NCBI RefSeq assembly: GCF_000812465.1
Contig: NZ_JWMA01000079.1
Span: forward strand, 1-64,000
Source of the DNA: Cupriavidus sp. IDO
GTDB lineage: Bacteria; Pseudomonadota; Gammaproteobacteria; Burkholderiales; Burkholderiaceae
Length of the DNA: 64,000 nt
Direction: 5' to 3'
Made by a program: the position numbers and the translations under genes. Position 1 is the stretch's first letter. Every line of letters begins with the position of its first letter. The notes under the pieces are model-generated. The model saw only the letters and a list, made by a program, of their open reading frames with translations, made no database searches and was not told the origin of the DNA. Positions 45,586-55,752 of the stretch are shown here, in pieces.

Positions 45586-45951
45586 GCACGCAGGCAGCAC
45601 GCCGCGCCCAGAAGAAGGATTCTTCGCCGGATCGCGGGCTTTGGTTCTTGGGGGCGTGGCTGTTTCGCCGGCGTAGCCGGCGACCTCCTTTTTGGCGCCG
45701 TCAAAAAGGAAGTCGCCCGGCAGGGCGAAACGGGACCGTCGACCTTCGACAGCTCCCAACCGCAGCCACTAACCTCAGGCGCACCAGTAGCGCCCCCCAA
45801 GACCCCAGCCCCACAAATCGGCGAAGAACCAAAAGAAAAGGCAGCGCCCGCCGTCCGTTTCCCGGACCACGGAACACTGCCTTCCTGCTGCCTTCGCGAC
45901 GAAGGCAGGCGGCGGCAAAGGCGCCGGCTGGCGCCCAGCCTCACAACATCC
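45586..45951. other. 366-bp intergenic stretch with nested hairpins between convergent genes
   Basis: GCGACCTCCTTTTTGG (45680-45695) pairs with TCAAAAAGGAAGTCGC (45701-45716). Outside them TTTCGCC (45663-45669) pairs with GGCGAAA (45724-45730), making one long stem. A second perfect hairpin, CTGCCTTCG-cga-CGAAGGCAG, spans 45888-45908. No open reading frame with family-like sequence is seen. It may work as a two-way transcript end, or be a dispersed repeat. Confidence 0.5.
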
Positions 45952-48900
45952 TCAACCCACCCACTTGCGCGCGTTGCGGAACATCCGCATCCACGGGCTG
46001 CCGCCATCGGCCACCTGCTTCCAGGCGTCGGGCGCCCAGCTCATGGTGGCCGTGCGGAACACGCGCTCCGGATGCGGCATCAGCACGGTGAAGCGGCCGT
46101 CGACCGTGGTCACCGAAGTGATGCCTTCCGGCGAGCCGTTCGGATTGAGCGGATAGGTCTGCGTCGGCGCGCCGTGGTTATCGACAAAGCGCAGCGCCAC
46201 CCTGGCCTGGCCGATATCGCCTTGCTGCGAGAAGTCGGCAAAGCCTTCGCCGTGGGCCACGACGATGGGGATGCGGCTGCCTTCCATGCCGGCGAAGAAG
46301 ATCGACGGCGACGACTGCACTTCCACCGTGACGTAGCGTGCCTCGTACTGCTCCGACTGGTTGCGGGTGAACTGCGGCCAGGCGCCGGCACCCGGGATGA
46401 TCGGGGCGAGGTTGCTCATCATCTGGCAGCCGTTGCACACGCCCAGCGCAAAGGTGTCCTGGCGGTTGAAGAAGGCCGCGAACTGCTCGGCCATCTGCGC
46501 ATTGAACAGGATGGTCTTGGCCCAGCCTTCGCCGGCACCCAGCACGTCGCCGTAGCTGAAGCCGCCGCACGCCACGAAGCCGGAGAAGTCCGCCAGGTTG
46601 GCGCGGCCGGCAATCAGGTCGCTCATGTGCACGTCGTGCGTATCGAAGCCGGCGCGGTCCATGCTGTACGCCATTTCGATCTGCGAGTTGACGCCCTGCT
46701 CGCGCAGGATCGCCACGCGCGGACGGGCACCGGTCGCGATGAACGGGGCGGCGATGTCCTCGGCCGGATCGAAGGTCAGGACCGGGCTGATGCCGGGGTC
46801 GGCGGCGTCGAGCAGGCGGTCGTATTCGCTGTCGGCGCAGGCGGGGTTGTCGCGCAGGCGGGCAATGCGCCAGCTGACTTCGCTCCAGTTGCGCTGCAGG
46901 TCGGCACGCGAGGCGCCGAACACCTTCTTCGCATCGCGGTAGATCTCGATCTCGTCGCTGGCGTTGGGCTTGCCGACCACATGGCTACAGGCCGACAGGC
47001 CGGCTTCGCGCAGCACGGCGAAAACCGCGTCGCGATCCTGCAGGCGGACCTGCACCACCGCGCCCAACTCTTCGGAGAACAGCGCGCGCAGGGTCTGGTC
47101 ACTGCGCCGCTCGGCGATCTGCTGCGCCCAGTTCTTGGCATCGCCGTAGTCCTGCTCCTGCTGCGGATCGAGCGCGAGCATGTCGACGTTGAGCGAGATG
47201 CCGCAATGGCCGGCAAACGCCATTTCTGCCAGCGCGGCCATGAAGCCGCCGTCCGAGCGGTCGTGATAGGCCAGCAGCTTGCCCTCGCGATTCAGGCGCT
47301 GGATCACATTGAAGAAGTTCTTCAGGTCTTCGGCGCTGTCCACGTCGGGTGCGCTGTCGCCGACCTGCTGCGTCACCTGGGCCAGGATACTGCCGCCCAG
47401 GCGGTTCTTGCCGCGGCCAAGGTCGATGCCGATCAGGACCGTGTCGCCTGCGTCGGTGCGCAGTTGCGGGGTGAGCGTGCGCTTGACGTCGTCCACCGCG
47501 GCAAACGCCGAGATGATCAGCGACACCGGCGCCACCACTTCCTTGTTCGCCTCGCCGTCCTGCCACTTGGTGCGCATCGACAGCGAATCCTTGCCCACCG
47601 GGATGCTGATGCCCAGTGCCGGGCACAGCTCCATGCCGACGGCATGGACGGTGTCATACAACTTGGCGTCCTCGCCTTCCACGCCGCAGGCGGCCATCCA
47701 GTTGGCCGACAGCTTGACCTTGCCGAGATCCATCACCGGCGCGGCGGCCAGGTTGGTCAGCGCCTCGCCGATCGCCATGCGGCCGGATGCCGGCGCGTCG
47801 ATCACGGCCAGCGGGGTGCGCTCGCCCATCGTCATGGCTTCGCCGGCGTTGCCCTTGTAGTCCAGCGTGGTCACGGCCACGTCGGCCACCGGCACCTGCC
47901 ACGGGCCGACCATCTGGTCGCGCGCGTTCATGCCGCCCACGGTGCGGTCGCCGATGGTAATCAGGAACGACTTGCTGGCCACGGTCGGATGGCGCAGCAC
48001 GTCGCGCACGGCCTGCTCCAGGTTGAGGCCGGTCACGTCCACGGCGGGCAGCGGCTGCTCCACGCGCTTCACGTCGCGGTGCATGCGCGGCGGCTTGCCG
48101 AGCAGCACGTCCATCGGCATGTTCACCGCATGGTGTTCCTTGAGCGATGCATCGACATGCGCATCGACCAGCTCCAGCTGCTTCTCTTCCGTTGCCACGC
48201 CCACCACGGCGAACGGTGCGCGCTCGCGCTGGCACATGGCCTGGAATTGCGGGAAGCTGTCCGGCGCAATGGCCAGCACATAGCGCTCCTGCGACTCGTT
48301 GCACCAGATCTCGGCCGGCGACAGGCCGGACTCTTCCAGGTGCACCTGCCGCAGGTCGAAGCGCGCGCCGCGGCCGGCGCCGTCCACCAGCTCGGGGAAG
48401 GCATTGGAGATACCGCCGGCGCCCACATCGTGGATCGACAGGATCGGGTTCTCGTCGCCGAGTTGCCAGCAGGCGTTGATCACTTCCTGCGCGCGGCGTT
48501 CCATCTCGGGGTTGCCGCGCTGGACCGAATCGAAGTCCAGGTCGGCGGTGTTGGTACCGGTCGCCATCGAGCTGGCGGCGCCGCCGCCCATGCCGATGCG
48601 CATGCCCGGGCCGCCCAGCTGGATCAGCAGCGTGCCGGCCGGCAGCGGGTCCTTGTGCGTGTGCGAGGCATCGATATTGCCGATGCCGCCCGCGATCATG
48701 ATCGGCTTGTGGTAGCCGCGCACGGTGCCGCCGACGTTCTGTTCGTAGACGCGGAAGTAGCCGCCGAGGTTGGCACGGCCGAATTCGTTGTTGAAGGCGG
48801 CGCCACCGAGCGGGCCGTCGATCATGATCTGCAGCGGCGAGGCGATGCGGTCCGGCTTGCCGGTCACGCCGGGCTTGTCGGCCGGATTGCGATGCGCCAG

Positions 48901-49998
48901 CGGCTGGCCGGCGTCGCGGTCGTTTTCCCACGGCTCGACGGCCTCCGGCAGCATCAGGTTCGACACCGTGAAGCCGGTCAGGCCCGCCTTGGGCTTGGCG
49001 CCGCGGCCAGTGGCACCTTCGTCGCGGATTTCACCGCCGGCGCCCGTGGAGGCGCCCGGGAACGGCGAGATCGCGGTCGGGTGGTTGTGCGTCTCCACCT
49101 TCATCAGCGTGTGGGTCAGCGCCTCGTGACGGCCGTACTTGTGGGCATCGCCGCGCGGGAACCAGCGCTCTGCCATGCCGCCTTCCATCACCGCCGAGTT
49201 GTCCGAATACGCCACGATCGAACCCTGCGGGTTGAGCTGGTGCGTATTGCGGATCATGGCGAACAGGGACTTGTCCTGCTCGACGCCGTCGATGGTCCAG
49301 GTTGCGTTGAAGATCTTGTGGCGGCAGTGCTCGCTGTTGGCCTGCGCGAACATCATCAGCTCGACGTCGGTCGGATTGCGCTCCAGCTTCGCGTAGGCGT
49401 CGACCAGGTAGTCGATCTCATCTTCCGAGAGCGCCAGCCCCATCGCCACGTTGGCTTCGGCCAGCGCGCTGCGGCCGGCCGAGATGTCGATGAAGCGCAG
49501 CGGCTTGGCCGGCAGTTCCTGGAACAGGCCGGCGGCGTCTTCGCGCGTGGCGATCACGGTCTCGGTCATGCGGTCGAACAGCAACGCGGCGACGGCGGCG
49601 CGGGTGTCCGCATCCAGCGTCTTGCGCCCGCGCAACAGGCCCTTCTTGCAGACCACGGTGATTTCCATGCCGCGCTCGATGCGGTGGATATGGGTCAGGC
49701 CGCAGTTGTGGGCGATGTCGGTGGCCTTGCTTGCCCACGGCGAAATCGTGCCAAACCGCGGGATCACGACGAAGCGGTCGCCCTCGGGCTGGGCGGCAAA
49801 CGGCGCGCCGTAGGTCAGCAGCGCGGCAATGCGCGCCTGCTCTTCGGACGACAGCGGCGTGTCGGAATCGACAAAATGCAGGAACTGGCCGTGCACCGAT
49901 TCAATATCGGTGTCGATTTGCCTGAGAGCGGTGAGCAGGCGTTGCTGGCGGAAGGCGGAAAGCGCCAAAGCGCCGGGGAAGCACGAGAAATGCGCCAT
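45952..49998 (-). CDS. purL: Phosphoribosylformylglycinamidine synthase
   Basis: The 1348-residue large-type PurL catalyses the fourth step of purine synthesis, FGAR plus glutamine and ATP to FGAM. The N-terminal domain has [20 protein letters not shown] at about 209-228, with synthase domains including [18 protein letters not shown]. The C-terminal glutamine amidotransferase has the nucleophile cysteine in [13 protein letters not shown] and the histidine in [10 protein letters not shown]. It is leftward and alone, convergent with the small hypothetical gene. Confidence 0.97.
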   Translation of the reverse strand: MAHFSCFPGALALSAFRQQRLLTALRQIDTDIESVHGQFLHFVDSDTPLSSEEQARIAALLTYGAPFAAQPEGDRFVVIPRFGTISPWASKATDIAHNCGLTHIHRIERGMEITVVCKKGLLRGRKTLDADTRAAVAALLFDRMTETVIATREDAAGLFQELPAKPLRFIDISAGRSALAEANVAMGLALSEDEIDYLVDAYAKLERNPTDVELMMFAQANSEHCRHKIFNATWTIDGVEQDKSLFAMIRNTHQLNPQGSIVAYSDNSAVMEGGMAERWFPRGDAHKYGRHEALTHTLMKVETHNHPTAISPFPGASTGAGGEIRDEGATGRGAKPKAGLTGFTVSNLMLPEAVEPWENDRDAGQPLAHRNPADKPGVTGKPDRIASPLQIMIDGPLGGAAFNNEFGRANLGGYFRVYEQNVGGTVRGYHKPIMIAGGIGNIDASHTHKDPLPAGTLLIQLGGPGMRIGMGGGAASSMATGTNTADLDFDSVQRGNPEMERRAQEVINACWQLGDENPILSIHDVGAGGISNAFPELVDGAGRGARFDLRQVHLEESGLSPAEIWCNESQERYVLAIAPDSFPQFQAMCQRERAPFAVVGVATEEKQLELVDAHVDASLKEHHAVNMPMDVLLGKPPRMHRDVKRVEQPLPAVDVTGLNLEQAVRDVLRHPTVASKSFLITIGDRTVGGMNARDQMVGPWQVPVADVAVTTLDYKGNAGEAMTMGERTPLAVIDAPASGRMAIGEALTNLAAAPVMDLGKVKLSANWMAACGVEGEDAKLYDTVHAVGMELCPALGISIPVGKDSLSMRTKWQDGEANKEVVAPVSLIISAFAAVDDVKRTLTPQLRTDAGDTVLIGIDLGRGKNRLGGSILAQVTQQVGDSAPDVDSAEDLKNFFNVIQRLNREGKLLAYHDRSDGGFMAALAEMAFAGHCGISLNVDMLALDPQQEQDYGDAKNWAQQIAERRSDQTLRALFSEELGAVVQVRLQDRDAVFAVLREAGLSACSHVVGKPNASDEIEIYRDAKKVFGASRADLQRNWSEVSWRIARLRDNPACADSEYDRLLDAADPGISPVLTFDPAEDIAAPFIATGARPRVAILREQGVNSQIEMAYSMDRAGFDTHDVHMSDLIAGRANLADFSGFVACGGFSYGDVLGAGEGWAKTILFNAQMAEQFAAFFNRQDTFALGVCNGCQMMSNLAPIIPGAGAWPQFTRNQSEQYEARYVTVEVQSSPSIFFAGMEGSRIPIVVAHGEGFADFSQQGDIGQARVALRFVDNHGAPTQTYPLNPNGSPEGITSVTTVDGRFTVLMPHPERVFRTATMSWAPDAWKQVADGGSPWMRMFRNARKWVG

Positions 49999-50188
49999 GA
50001 TCGTTGCGGTCGGGAGGCGTAGGGAGGTAGGGGCTGCAGCTTGCCGGCACCGCTGCGTGGGGTGCCGGCCGGCGGGAAACCGCTATTGTACCTTGCCGGG
50101 CCCCGGATTTTGCACTGCGCCATCATGGCGATGCCGTGTGACGCGCCGCCGTGATAATGCTTATGCATCACATTCGATGAACTGCCGG

Positions 50189-50782
50189 CTATAGCGACGT
50201 GGCTGATCGCGCTGCCTGCTCGTACAGGCCTGTCAATACGCGCATCAGGCGCGCCAGTTCGCCAATCTCCTCATTCTCGCTGCTGCCTTCCGTGAAATTG
50301 CTGGTCAGGCACTTTTCGCGGATCTCGCGGTAGCGGGCGCAGGCCTCGGTGCCTTCCGGCGTGGTGGTGTAAGTCGCCTCCTTGCCCACCCGCTCTCCTA
50401 CCACAAGCCCCAGGGCCTGCAGCTTCTTCAGTGCATAGGTCACCAGGTGGGTGTCTTCCACATTGAGCACGAAGCAGATGTCGGCCAGCCGCTTGGCGCG
50501 GCCACGGTGGTTCACGTGGTGAAGCACCAGGACATCGAGGAAGGTCAGGTCGCGCACGCCAGCCGCGCCCATGCAGCGGACCACCCATCGGCTGTAGGCG
50601 TTGTAGGCCGTGTTCAGGCCGAACTCAAACTCGGACAACTCGGGGCTGCGGACCGATACCAGATGGGACGATGACACGATATTGGTCCCTGCGGCCCGCG
50701 ACAAACTCGTCGCCGTCGTCGCGGCCTGCGCGTCGGGGACATGGGCGGCCGCCTGGCCGGACGCGACTGGCTTGCGTGCCAT
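50189..50782 (-). CDS. MarR-like winged-helix transcriptional regulator
   Basis: The 197-residue protein has an alanine-rich N-terminal tail of about 45 residues. The winged helix follows at about 65-160: DLTFLDVLVLHHVNHRGRAKRLADICFVL (in parts), then NVEDTHLVTYALKKLQALGLV as recognition helix and VGKEATYTTTPEG as wing. ATG at 50782 follows AAGGAGCTTTTCGC. The target is unknown; it is separated by 193 bp from the flavoprotein gene and reads toward purL. Confidence 0.85.
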   Translation of the reverse strand: MARKPVASGQAAAHVPDAQAATTATSLSRAAGTNIVSSSHLVSVRSPELSEFEFGLNTAYNAYSRWVVRCMGAAGVRDLTFLDVLVLHHVNHRGRAKRLADICFVLNVEDTHLVTYALKKLQALGLVVGERVGKEATYTTTPEGTEACARYREIREKCLTSNFTEGSSENEEIGELARLMRVLTGLYEQAARSATSL

Positions 50783-50975
50783 GCGAAAAGCTCCTTGCTG
50801 GATGGATGCCGGCAACGCCCGGTGAAACCTCCGAGGCGTTGCAAGTCAGAATCTTGCCTGACCATCCCGGATTATGCCGTAGCGCGGCGCTCGCACGTGT
50901 CCCGAACCAGCTCGATTGCGCTCCCGTGGCCACCGGGACCGGGGACGCGCCAGGTGGCCACCGCCGCCGTGAGGA

Positions 50976-52397
50976 TCAGCGATTCTCTGAAGCTGCCGGC
51001 CCGGAGCCAGGGTGGATATTCTGGTTCAGGCGAAAGAAGTTGGCCGGGTCGTACTTGTTCTTGATCTCGACAAGCCTTTGATAGTTCTCGCCATATGCGG
51101 CCCGCACCCTGTCGTCCCCCTCCTCGCCCAGGTTGTTCACATACACCCCGCCCGTCGAGAACGGCCGCATGGCGTTCCACGCATCACGCGCCCACCGTAT
51201 ATTCGCTTCATCGTCTGCCGGATCGTCCCAGATCGAGATGGGGAAGCAGTCGTAGCGCGCATCGCGGTTCACGTAGGGCGTTTCCGTCCTGGGAACCCGG
51301 GCAATCGCGCCGCCAACCTGTTGCAGAACCAGCAGCGGCATGGCGCCGGGCGCGTTCGCGTAGGCATCGAGCAGCGTATCGATGGCTGCATCGGTAAGCT
51401 CGCGCACGAACTGCGCCTTCCAGTAGTAGCGGCGCCCGCGCGGAAAGATCGCGTCGCCGGCGCGCTGGATCTGCAGGTAAGGGGTTTCCGCAAACCGGCA
51501 CTCTGCCGGGGTTCCATAGTCGCGCAGCGGCGCGAGCGCCCGCTCGCCTTCCGCGACCGGCCCGGCATAGCATGCCGAGAGGCTCAGGAAACGCTCGCCG
51601 GACGGCGTGGTCACCAGGGCAGCGTCGACGCTGAGTTCGTCCGGCGCCCGGCTGGCAAATGCATGGTAGAAGCGCAAGGCGTCCCGCGCCTGCTCGTACC
51701 GATGCAGCGCGGATCCGGCCAGGAGCGTCGGCCCGACGGGATGAAGCCGGTACTCGAACGCCGTCACGATGCCGAAGTTCCCGCCGCCACCCCGAAGGCC
51801 CCATAACAGTTCCGCGTTCTCGGTGGCGCTGGCTCGCAGCATGCGACCGTCGGCCAGCACGATCTCGGCCGCGATGAGGTTATCGCATGCCAGGCCATGC
51901 TTGCGGCCCAGCCTGCCGAAGCCGCCGCCGAGCGTGAGCCCCGCGATGCCGGTATCGCTGTTGACCCCCATCGTCGTCGCCAGCCCGTGCGCCTGGGTCG
52001 CGCTGTCGAATTCGCCGAGGCTCAGGCCGGCATCCGCACGCGCAATGCGGCGCACCGGATCGACTTCGATCCGCTTCATGCGCGACAAATCGATCACGAT
52101 GCCGTCGTCACAGACGGACAAGCCGGCGACATTGTGGCCGCCGCTGCGTACCGCCATCAGATAGCCGCCCGACCGCGCAAACGCCACGGCACGGCTGACA
52201 TCGGCGGCATCGGCGCAATAGACGATCAATGCCGGTCGCTTGTCGACGGCGCCGTTCCAGACCTTGCGTGCCGTGTCATAGCCGTCTTCACCGCGCAGGA
52301 TCGCTTCGCCGTTCAGGCTTTGGCGGAATCGGTCCACGCCAGGGCCGGCATGCTCCGGCCCGCTTCCGGCACTCCCCGAGATGAGATGCGTATCCAT
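50976..52397 (-). CDS. FAD-linked oxidoreductase, berberine-bridge-enzyme-like
   Basis: The 473-residue flavoprotein has the PCMH-type FAD domain. MAVRSGGHNVAGLSV contains the histidine expected to bind FAD covalently, and TGIAGLTLGGGFGRLGRKHGLACDN follows in pieces. YDPANFFRLNQNIHP at the C-terminus is the BBE signature. The cysteine used for a second covalent bond in plant BBEs is not present. ATG at 52397 follows AAAGGGACAGC. It is divergent from a LysR gene with which it shares a 133-bp gap; the substrate is unknown. Confidence 0.92.
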   Translation of the reverse strand: MDTHLISGSAGSGPEHAGPGVDRFRQSLNGEAILRGEDGYDTARKVWNGAVDKRPALIVYCADAADVSRAVAFARSGGYLMAVRSGGHNVAGLSVCDDGIVIDLSRMKRIEVDPVRRIARADAGLSLGEFDSATQAHGLATTMGVNSDTGIAGLTLGGGFGRLGRKHGLACDNLIAAEIVLADGRMLRASATENAELLWGLRGGGGNFGIVTAFEYRLHPVGPTLLAGSALHRYEQARDALRFYHAFASRAPDELSVDAALVTTPSGERFLSLSACYAGPVAEGERALAPLRDYGTPAECRFAETPYLQIQRAGDAIFPRGRRYYWKAQFVRELTDAAIDTLLDAYANAPGAMPLLVLQQVGGAIARVPRTETPYVNRDARYDCFPISIWDDPADDEANIRWARDAWNAMRPFSTGGVYVNNLGEEGDDRVRAAYGENYQRLVEIKNKYDPANFFRLNQNIHPGSGPAASENR

Positions 52398-52503
52398 GCT
52401 GTCCCTTTCCATGTCCGGCCTGGCGCCCCCGTGCGCGCGGTCTCCGCTTACAAGCTTGACGCAAGCCGGAAACGAAGCAAGCTCGAAGAACTCAGCTGGC
52501 AGA

Positions 52504-52516
52504 TGAGCTTTGCTCA
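52504..52516. promoter_or_regulatory. Short inverted repeat between the flavoprotein and LysR genes
   Basis: TGAGC-TTT-GCTCA is a perfect palindrome 15 bp before the LysR start, in the shared divergent promoter region. It may be part of the LysR site; the sequence does not show the usual T-N11-A clearly. Confidence 0.35.
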
Positions 52517-52530
52517 CCTACACTCGGAGC

Positions 52531-53457
52531 ATGCGCAAACTGCCACCGCTACGCTCGCTGCGCGCTTTCGAGGCCGCGGCCCGGCACAGGAGCTTCAAGG
52601 CTGCTGCGGCGGAGCTCGGTGTGACGCCGACAGCCATCAGCCATCAGATCCGGCTGCTGGAGGAAACCTGCGGCCAGACGCTGTTCCAGCGGCGCCCCCG
52701 CCCGCTGGCCCTGACGAGCGCAGGCGCGCAGCTGTTTCCGGCACTGCGCAATGGCTTCGATGCACTGGCGAGCGCGGTGGCGTCGATTGCGGCGAGCGGC
52801 CATGAACTTCCGCTGCGCGTGTCGAGCCCGAACGCGTTTGCAAGCCGGTGGCTGGTCCCCCGGCTACCCGAGTGGCGTGCATTGCACCCTGGAATCCCGC
52901 TAGAGATCATTGGTACCGATGCGGTCCTGGACCTGCGCGCCGGCGACTCCGATATTGCAATCCGCTATGCGCGAACCTCGCCGGCCGACCTTGTCGTGCA
53001 GGAAATCTGCCGGGACGCCTTCTTCCCCGTTTGCCGGCCGGAACTGCTCGCCATGGATGGCCGGCCCGTCCAGCGCGCCGCGGATCTTCTGCGCTTTCCC
53101 CTGATCCATTTCGACTGGATGAACCGGGATCCGGACGCCCCCACATGGCGCAACTGGATGGCTACGGCGGGAATGATCGATCCCACCCTGATGGGCCTCT
53201 CCAACCCGTGCTGCCTGAGATTCCGCGAGGAACTGCATGCGATCGACGCCGTGGTTGCCGGACAGGGGATCGCGATATGCAGCGATGTCGTGGTCGGCAA
53301 CGAACTGAGCGCGGGAACACTGATCAAGGCGCATCCGCTTTCGTTGCCGGGCTATGGCTTCTACCTGGTGGCAACCGCTGGTCATCCGAGGCAGGCGTCC
53401 ATTGACGCCTTCGCGGGCTGGATCCGGTCGACGGCGTTGAAGACCGAGCTGAGATAG
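52531..53457 (+). CDS. LysR-family transcriptional regulator, GcvA-like
   Basis: The 308-residue regulator begins MRKLPPLRSLRAFEAAARHRSFKAAAAELGVTPTAIS in parts, which is the GcvA-type winged helix, and has a type II periplasmic-binding-like effector domain from about 92. An alternative TTG start seven codons upstream is less likely. Divergent from the berberine-bridge-like gene, it probably activates that gene in response to its substrate. Confidence 0.93.
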   Translation: MRKLPPLRSLRAFEAAARHRSFKAAAAELGVTPTAISHQIRLLEETCGQTLFQRRPRPLALTSAGAQLFPALRNGFDALASAVASIAASGHELPLRVSSPNAFASRWLVPRLPEWRALHPGIPLEIIGTDAVLDLRAGDSDIAIRYARTSPADLVVQEICRDAFFPVCRPELLAMDGRPVQRAADLLRFPLIHFDWMNRDPDAPTWRNWMATAGMIDPTLMGLSNPCCLRFREELHAIDAVVAGQGIAICSDVVVGNELSAGTLIKAHPLSLPGYGFYLVATAGHPRQASIDAFAGWIRSTALKTELR

Positions 53458-53519
53458 CGCCGATCCTGTGCATCATCCGGCACCAGGCTGCCCACGCACG
53501 TGCGGCGGCAGCCCGCCGG

Positions 53520-54140
53520 TCAAGCCACTGGCTTGCGGGTCAGCACCAGCGCAAGCTGCAGCGCGGTGCCGGAAACGGCGTCGATCGGGGGCGTATAGCC
53601 TTCGCGTATCCAGCGCAGCGCGACATGCATGATTCCGCCCGCGACGCCAGCCAGCAGCAACGGATCCGGTTCCTGCCCGGACGGCAGCAGCACCTTCGCC
53701 AGCAAGCCGCCCAGTGCGTGCAGCGAGGCATCCAGCGCCTCATCGACCAGCTTGCTGACGCCCTGGATCTCCACCAGGAAGACCCGGGCCGAGCGCGGCT
53801 CGCACTGGAGCGCGCCGAAATAGGCCTGCAACATGGCCAGCGCGCGCCGCCGACCGCCGCCGCCGGCATCCTCGGCCGCACGCGCGATGGTCTGCAACAG
53901 CGCGTCGGTGGCGGCCTCGAAGGAGGCCGCCAGCAAGGCTTCGCTGTTGGGGAAGGATTCGTAGAAGTAGCGCTCGGTCAGGCCGGCCGCCTCGCACACC
54001 GCCTTCACGGTGGAGTTCTGGTAGCCGCGCTCGCCGTAGACCTGGATGGCCGCGGTGACAAGCTGGCAACGGCGCTGGGTGCGCCGCTCGTCGGCTGCTG
54101 CGCCGCGATAGCGACGCGCGGGGGAAGGCTCGGTCGTCAT
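53520..54140 (-). CDS. TetR/AcrR-family transcriptional regulator
   Basis: The 206-residue repressor has an N-terminal TetR helix-turn-helix: RRCQLVTAAIQVYGERGYQNSTVKAVCEAAGLTERYFYESF (in parts) at about 23-65. The rest is helical, with a C-terminal ligand domain. ATG at 54140 lies 46 bp from the divergent monooxygenase region, which holds a perfect 21-bp palindrome. It very likely represses both itself and the monooxygenase operon. Confidence 0.94.
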   Translation of the reverse strand: MTTEPSPARRYRGAAADERRTQRRCQLVTAAIQVYGERGYQNSTVKAVCEAAGLTERYFYESFPNSEALLAASFEAATDALLQTIARAAEDAGGGGRRRALAMLQAYFGALQCEPRSARVFLVEIQGVSKLVDEALDASLHALGGLLAKVLLPSGQEPDPLLLAGVAGGIMHVALRWIREGYTPPIDAVSGTALQLALVLTRKPVA

Positions 54141-54150
54141 GGCGCCATTA

Positions 54151-54183
54151 TGACATTCCCTATTGTCAGATGGCATCTGACAA
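54151..54183. promoter_or_regulatory. TetR operator palindrome
   Basis: TTGTCAGATG and CATCTGACAA are perfect inverted arms around a single G (54163-54183). A further TGACA at 54151-54155 makes a third half-site facing the TGTCA at 54164. The site lies between the divergent tetR and monooxygenase genes. Confidence 0.7.
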
Positions 54184-54222
54184 CCTATGGTGTCAGAAGC
54201 GTATCTCATCCGGGTTGCCACC

Positions 54223-55752
54223 ATGACTGCCACTCCCCCCGACGACGCACTGCTCGATGTCCTGATCGTAGGCGCCGGCCTGTCCGGGATCGGCGCCGCC
54301 CGGCAACTGCAGCAGCGCTGTCCCGGCAAACGGTACGCCATCCTTGAGGCCCGGGAGGCCATGGGCGGCACCTGGGACCTGTTTCGCTATCCAGGCATCC
54401 GCTCGGATTCGGACATGTACACGCTGGGCTACCGCTTCAAGCCATGGAAGGGCGCAAAGGCCATTGCCGACGGTCCGTCCATCCTGGCCTATATCCGCGA
54501 AACGGCCGAGGAAGCCGGCATCACCCCGCATATCCGCTTTGGCCACAAGGTCGTCAGCGCGGCGTGGGATAGCAGCGAGGCCTGCTGGACGGTCGAAGCC
54601 GAGCGGAGCGCGGACGGCTGCCGGTTGCGCCTGCGCGCACGCTTCCTCTACGTATGCGCCGGCTACTACAGCTATGCCGAGGGCCATCGCCCGGCCTTCG
54701 CCGGCGAGGAGGCCTTTCGCGGCCGCATCGTGCATCCGCAGTTCTGGGACGAATCGCTGGACTACGCCGGCAAGCGCGTAGTGGTGATCGGCAGCGGCGC
54801 CACCGCGGTCACGCTGGTGCCCGCCATGGCGCGCAGTGCCGCTCACGTGACCATGCTGCAGCGTTCGCCGACCTACATCGTCGCCCGCCCCGGCGAGGAT
54901 GCCATCGCGCGCAAGCTGCGCCGCCTGCTGCCTGATGGCCTGGCCTATGGACTGACGCGCTGGAAAAATGTGCTGCTGGGCATGTTCTTCTACCAACTGG
55001 CGCGCCGCAAGCCCGAGCAGACCAGGCAACGCCTGGTCGCCATGGCGGCCGGCCAGCTCGGCCCCGGTTTCGACGTCGACACGCACTTTACGCCGCGCTA
55101 CAAACCCTGGGACCAGCGCGTCTGCCTGGTGCCTGACGGTGACCTGTTCCGCGAGATTCGCGACGGCCGCGCCACGGTCGTCACCGATACGATCGAACGC
55201 TTCACCGAGGACGGTATCCTGCTGGCCTCCGGCAAGGCTCTGCCGGCCGACATCGTGGTGATGGCCACCGGGCTGAAGCTGAACATGCTTGGCGACATCG
55301 CCCTCACCGTGGACGGCCAGCGGCGCCTTCCGGCCGAATCGATGGCATACAAGGGCATGATGCTCAACGACGTGCCCAATATGGTGCTGGCCTTCGGCTA
55401 CACCAATGCCTCGTGGACCCTGAAGGCGGACCTCACCGCCGAGTATGTGTGCCGGCTGTTGCGATACATGGATCGCCACCGGCACCGCATCGCGGTACCG
55501 CGGAGCGACCCGGCACTGCGGGCCGTGCCCTTCCTGAGCTTCACCTCGGGCTATGTGCAGCGCGCGGCCGGCGTGCTGCCCAGGCAGGGTGACCGCAGGC
55601 CGTGGCGCGTGTACCAGAACTACATCATGGATATGCTGACCATCCGCCATGGCCGCATCGCCGACGGCGTGCTGCAATTCGACGCGCCTCGCGCCGCACA
55701 GATGCGGCACGCGGGGCAACCAGACCTGGTCGGCGGCGAGGTGCGACCATGA
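54223..55752 (+). CDS. FAD-dependent monooxygenase, Baeyer-Villiger type
   Basis: The 509-residue flavoenzyme has two Rossmann motifs: GAGLSGIG at about 18-25 binds FAD and GSGATAVTL at about 194-202 binds NADPH. The fingerprint FxGxxxHxxxW is present as FRGRIVHPQFWD at about 165-176 and indicates Baeyer-Villiger oxidation (ketone to ester). GGTWDLFRYPGIRSDSDM is typical of the family. ATG at 54223 was chosen; an ATG at 54187 lies inside the operator region and is the alternative. It is coupled to a hydrolase gene by ATGA overlap. Confidence 0.92.
   Translation: MTATPPDDALLDVLIVGAGLSGIGAARQLQQRCPGKRYAILEAREAMGGTWDLFRYPGIRSDSDMYTLGYRFKPWKGAKAIADGPSILAYIRETAEEAGITPHIRFGHKVVSAAWDSSEACWTVEAERSADGCRLRLRARFLYVCAGYYSYAEGHRPAFAGEEAFRGRIVHPQFWDESLDYAGKRVVVIGSGATAVTLVPAMARSAAHVTMLQRSPTYIVARPGEDAIARKLRRLLPDGLAYGLTRWKNVLLGMFFYQLARRKPEQTRQRLVAMAAGQLGPGFDVDTHFTPRYKPWDQRVCLVPDGDLFREIRDGRATVVTDTIERFTEDGILLASGKALPADIVVMATGLKLNMLGDIALTVDGQRRLPAESMAYKGMMLNDVPNMVLAFGYTNASWTLKADLTAEYVCRLLRYMDRHRHRIAVPRSDPALRAVPFLSFTSGYVQRAAGVLPRQGDRRPWRVYQNYIMDMLTIRHGRIADGVLQFDAPRAAQMRHAGQPDLVGGEVRP

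Noticed and set aside
46072-50022. A 1316-codon open frame on the plus strand opposite purL
   Set aside because: It is antisense to an unmistakable purL. The translation is rich in H, R, A, V and G with no domain, as expected of a shadow frame.
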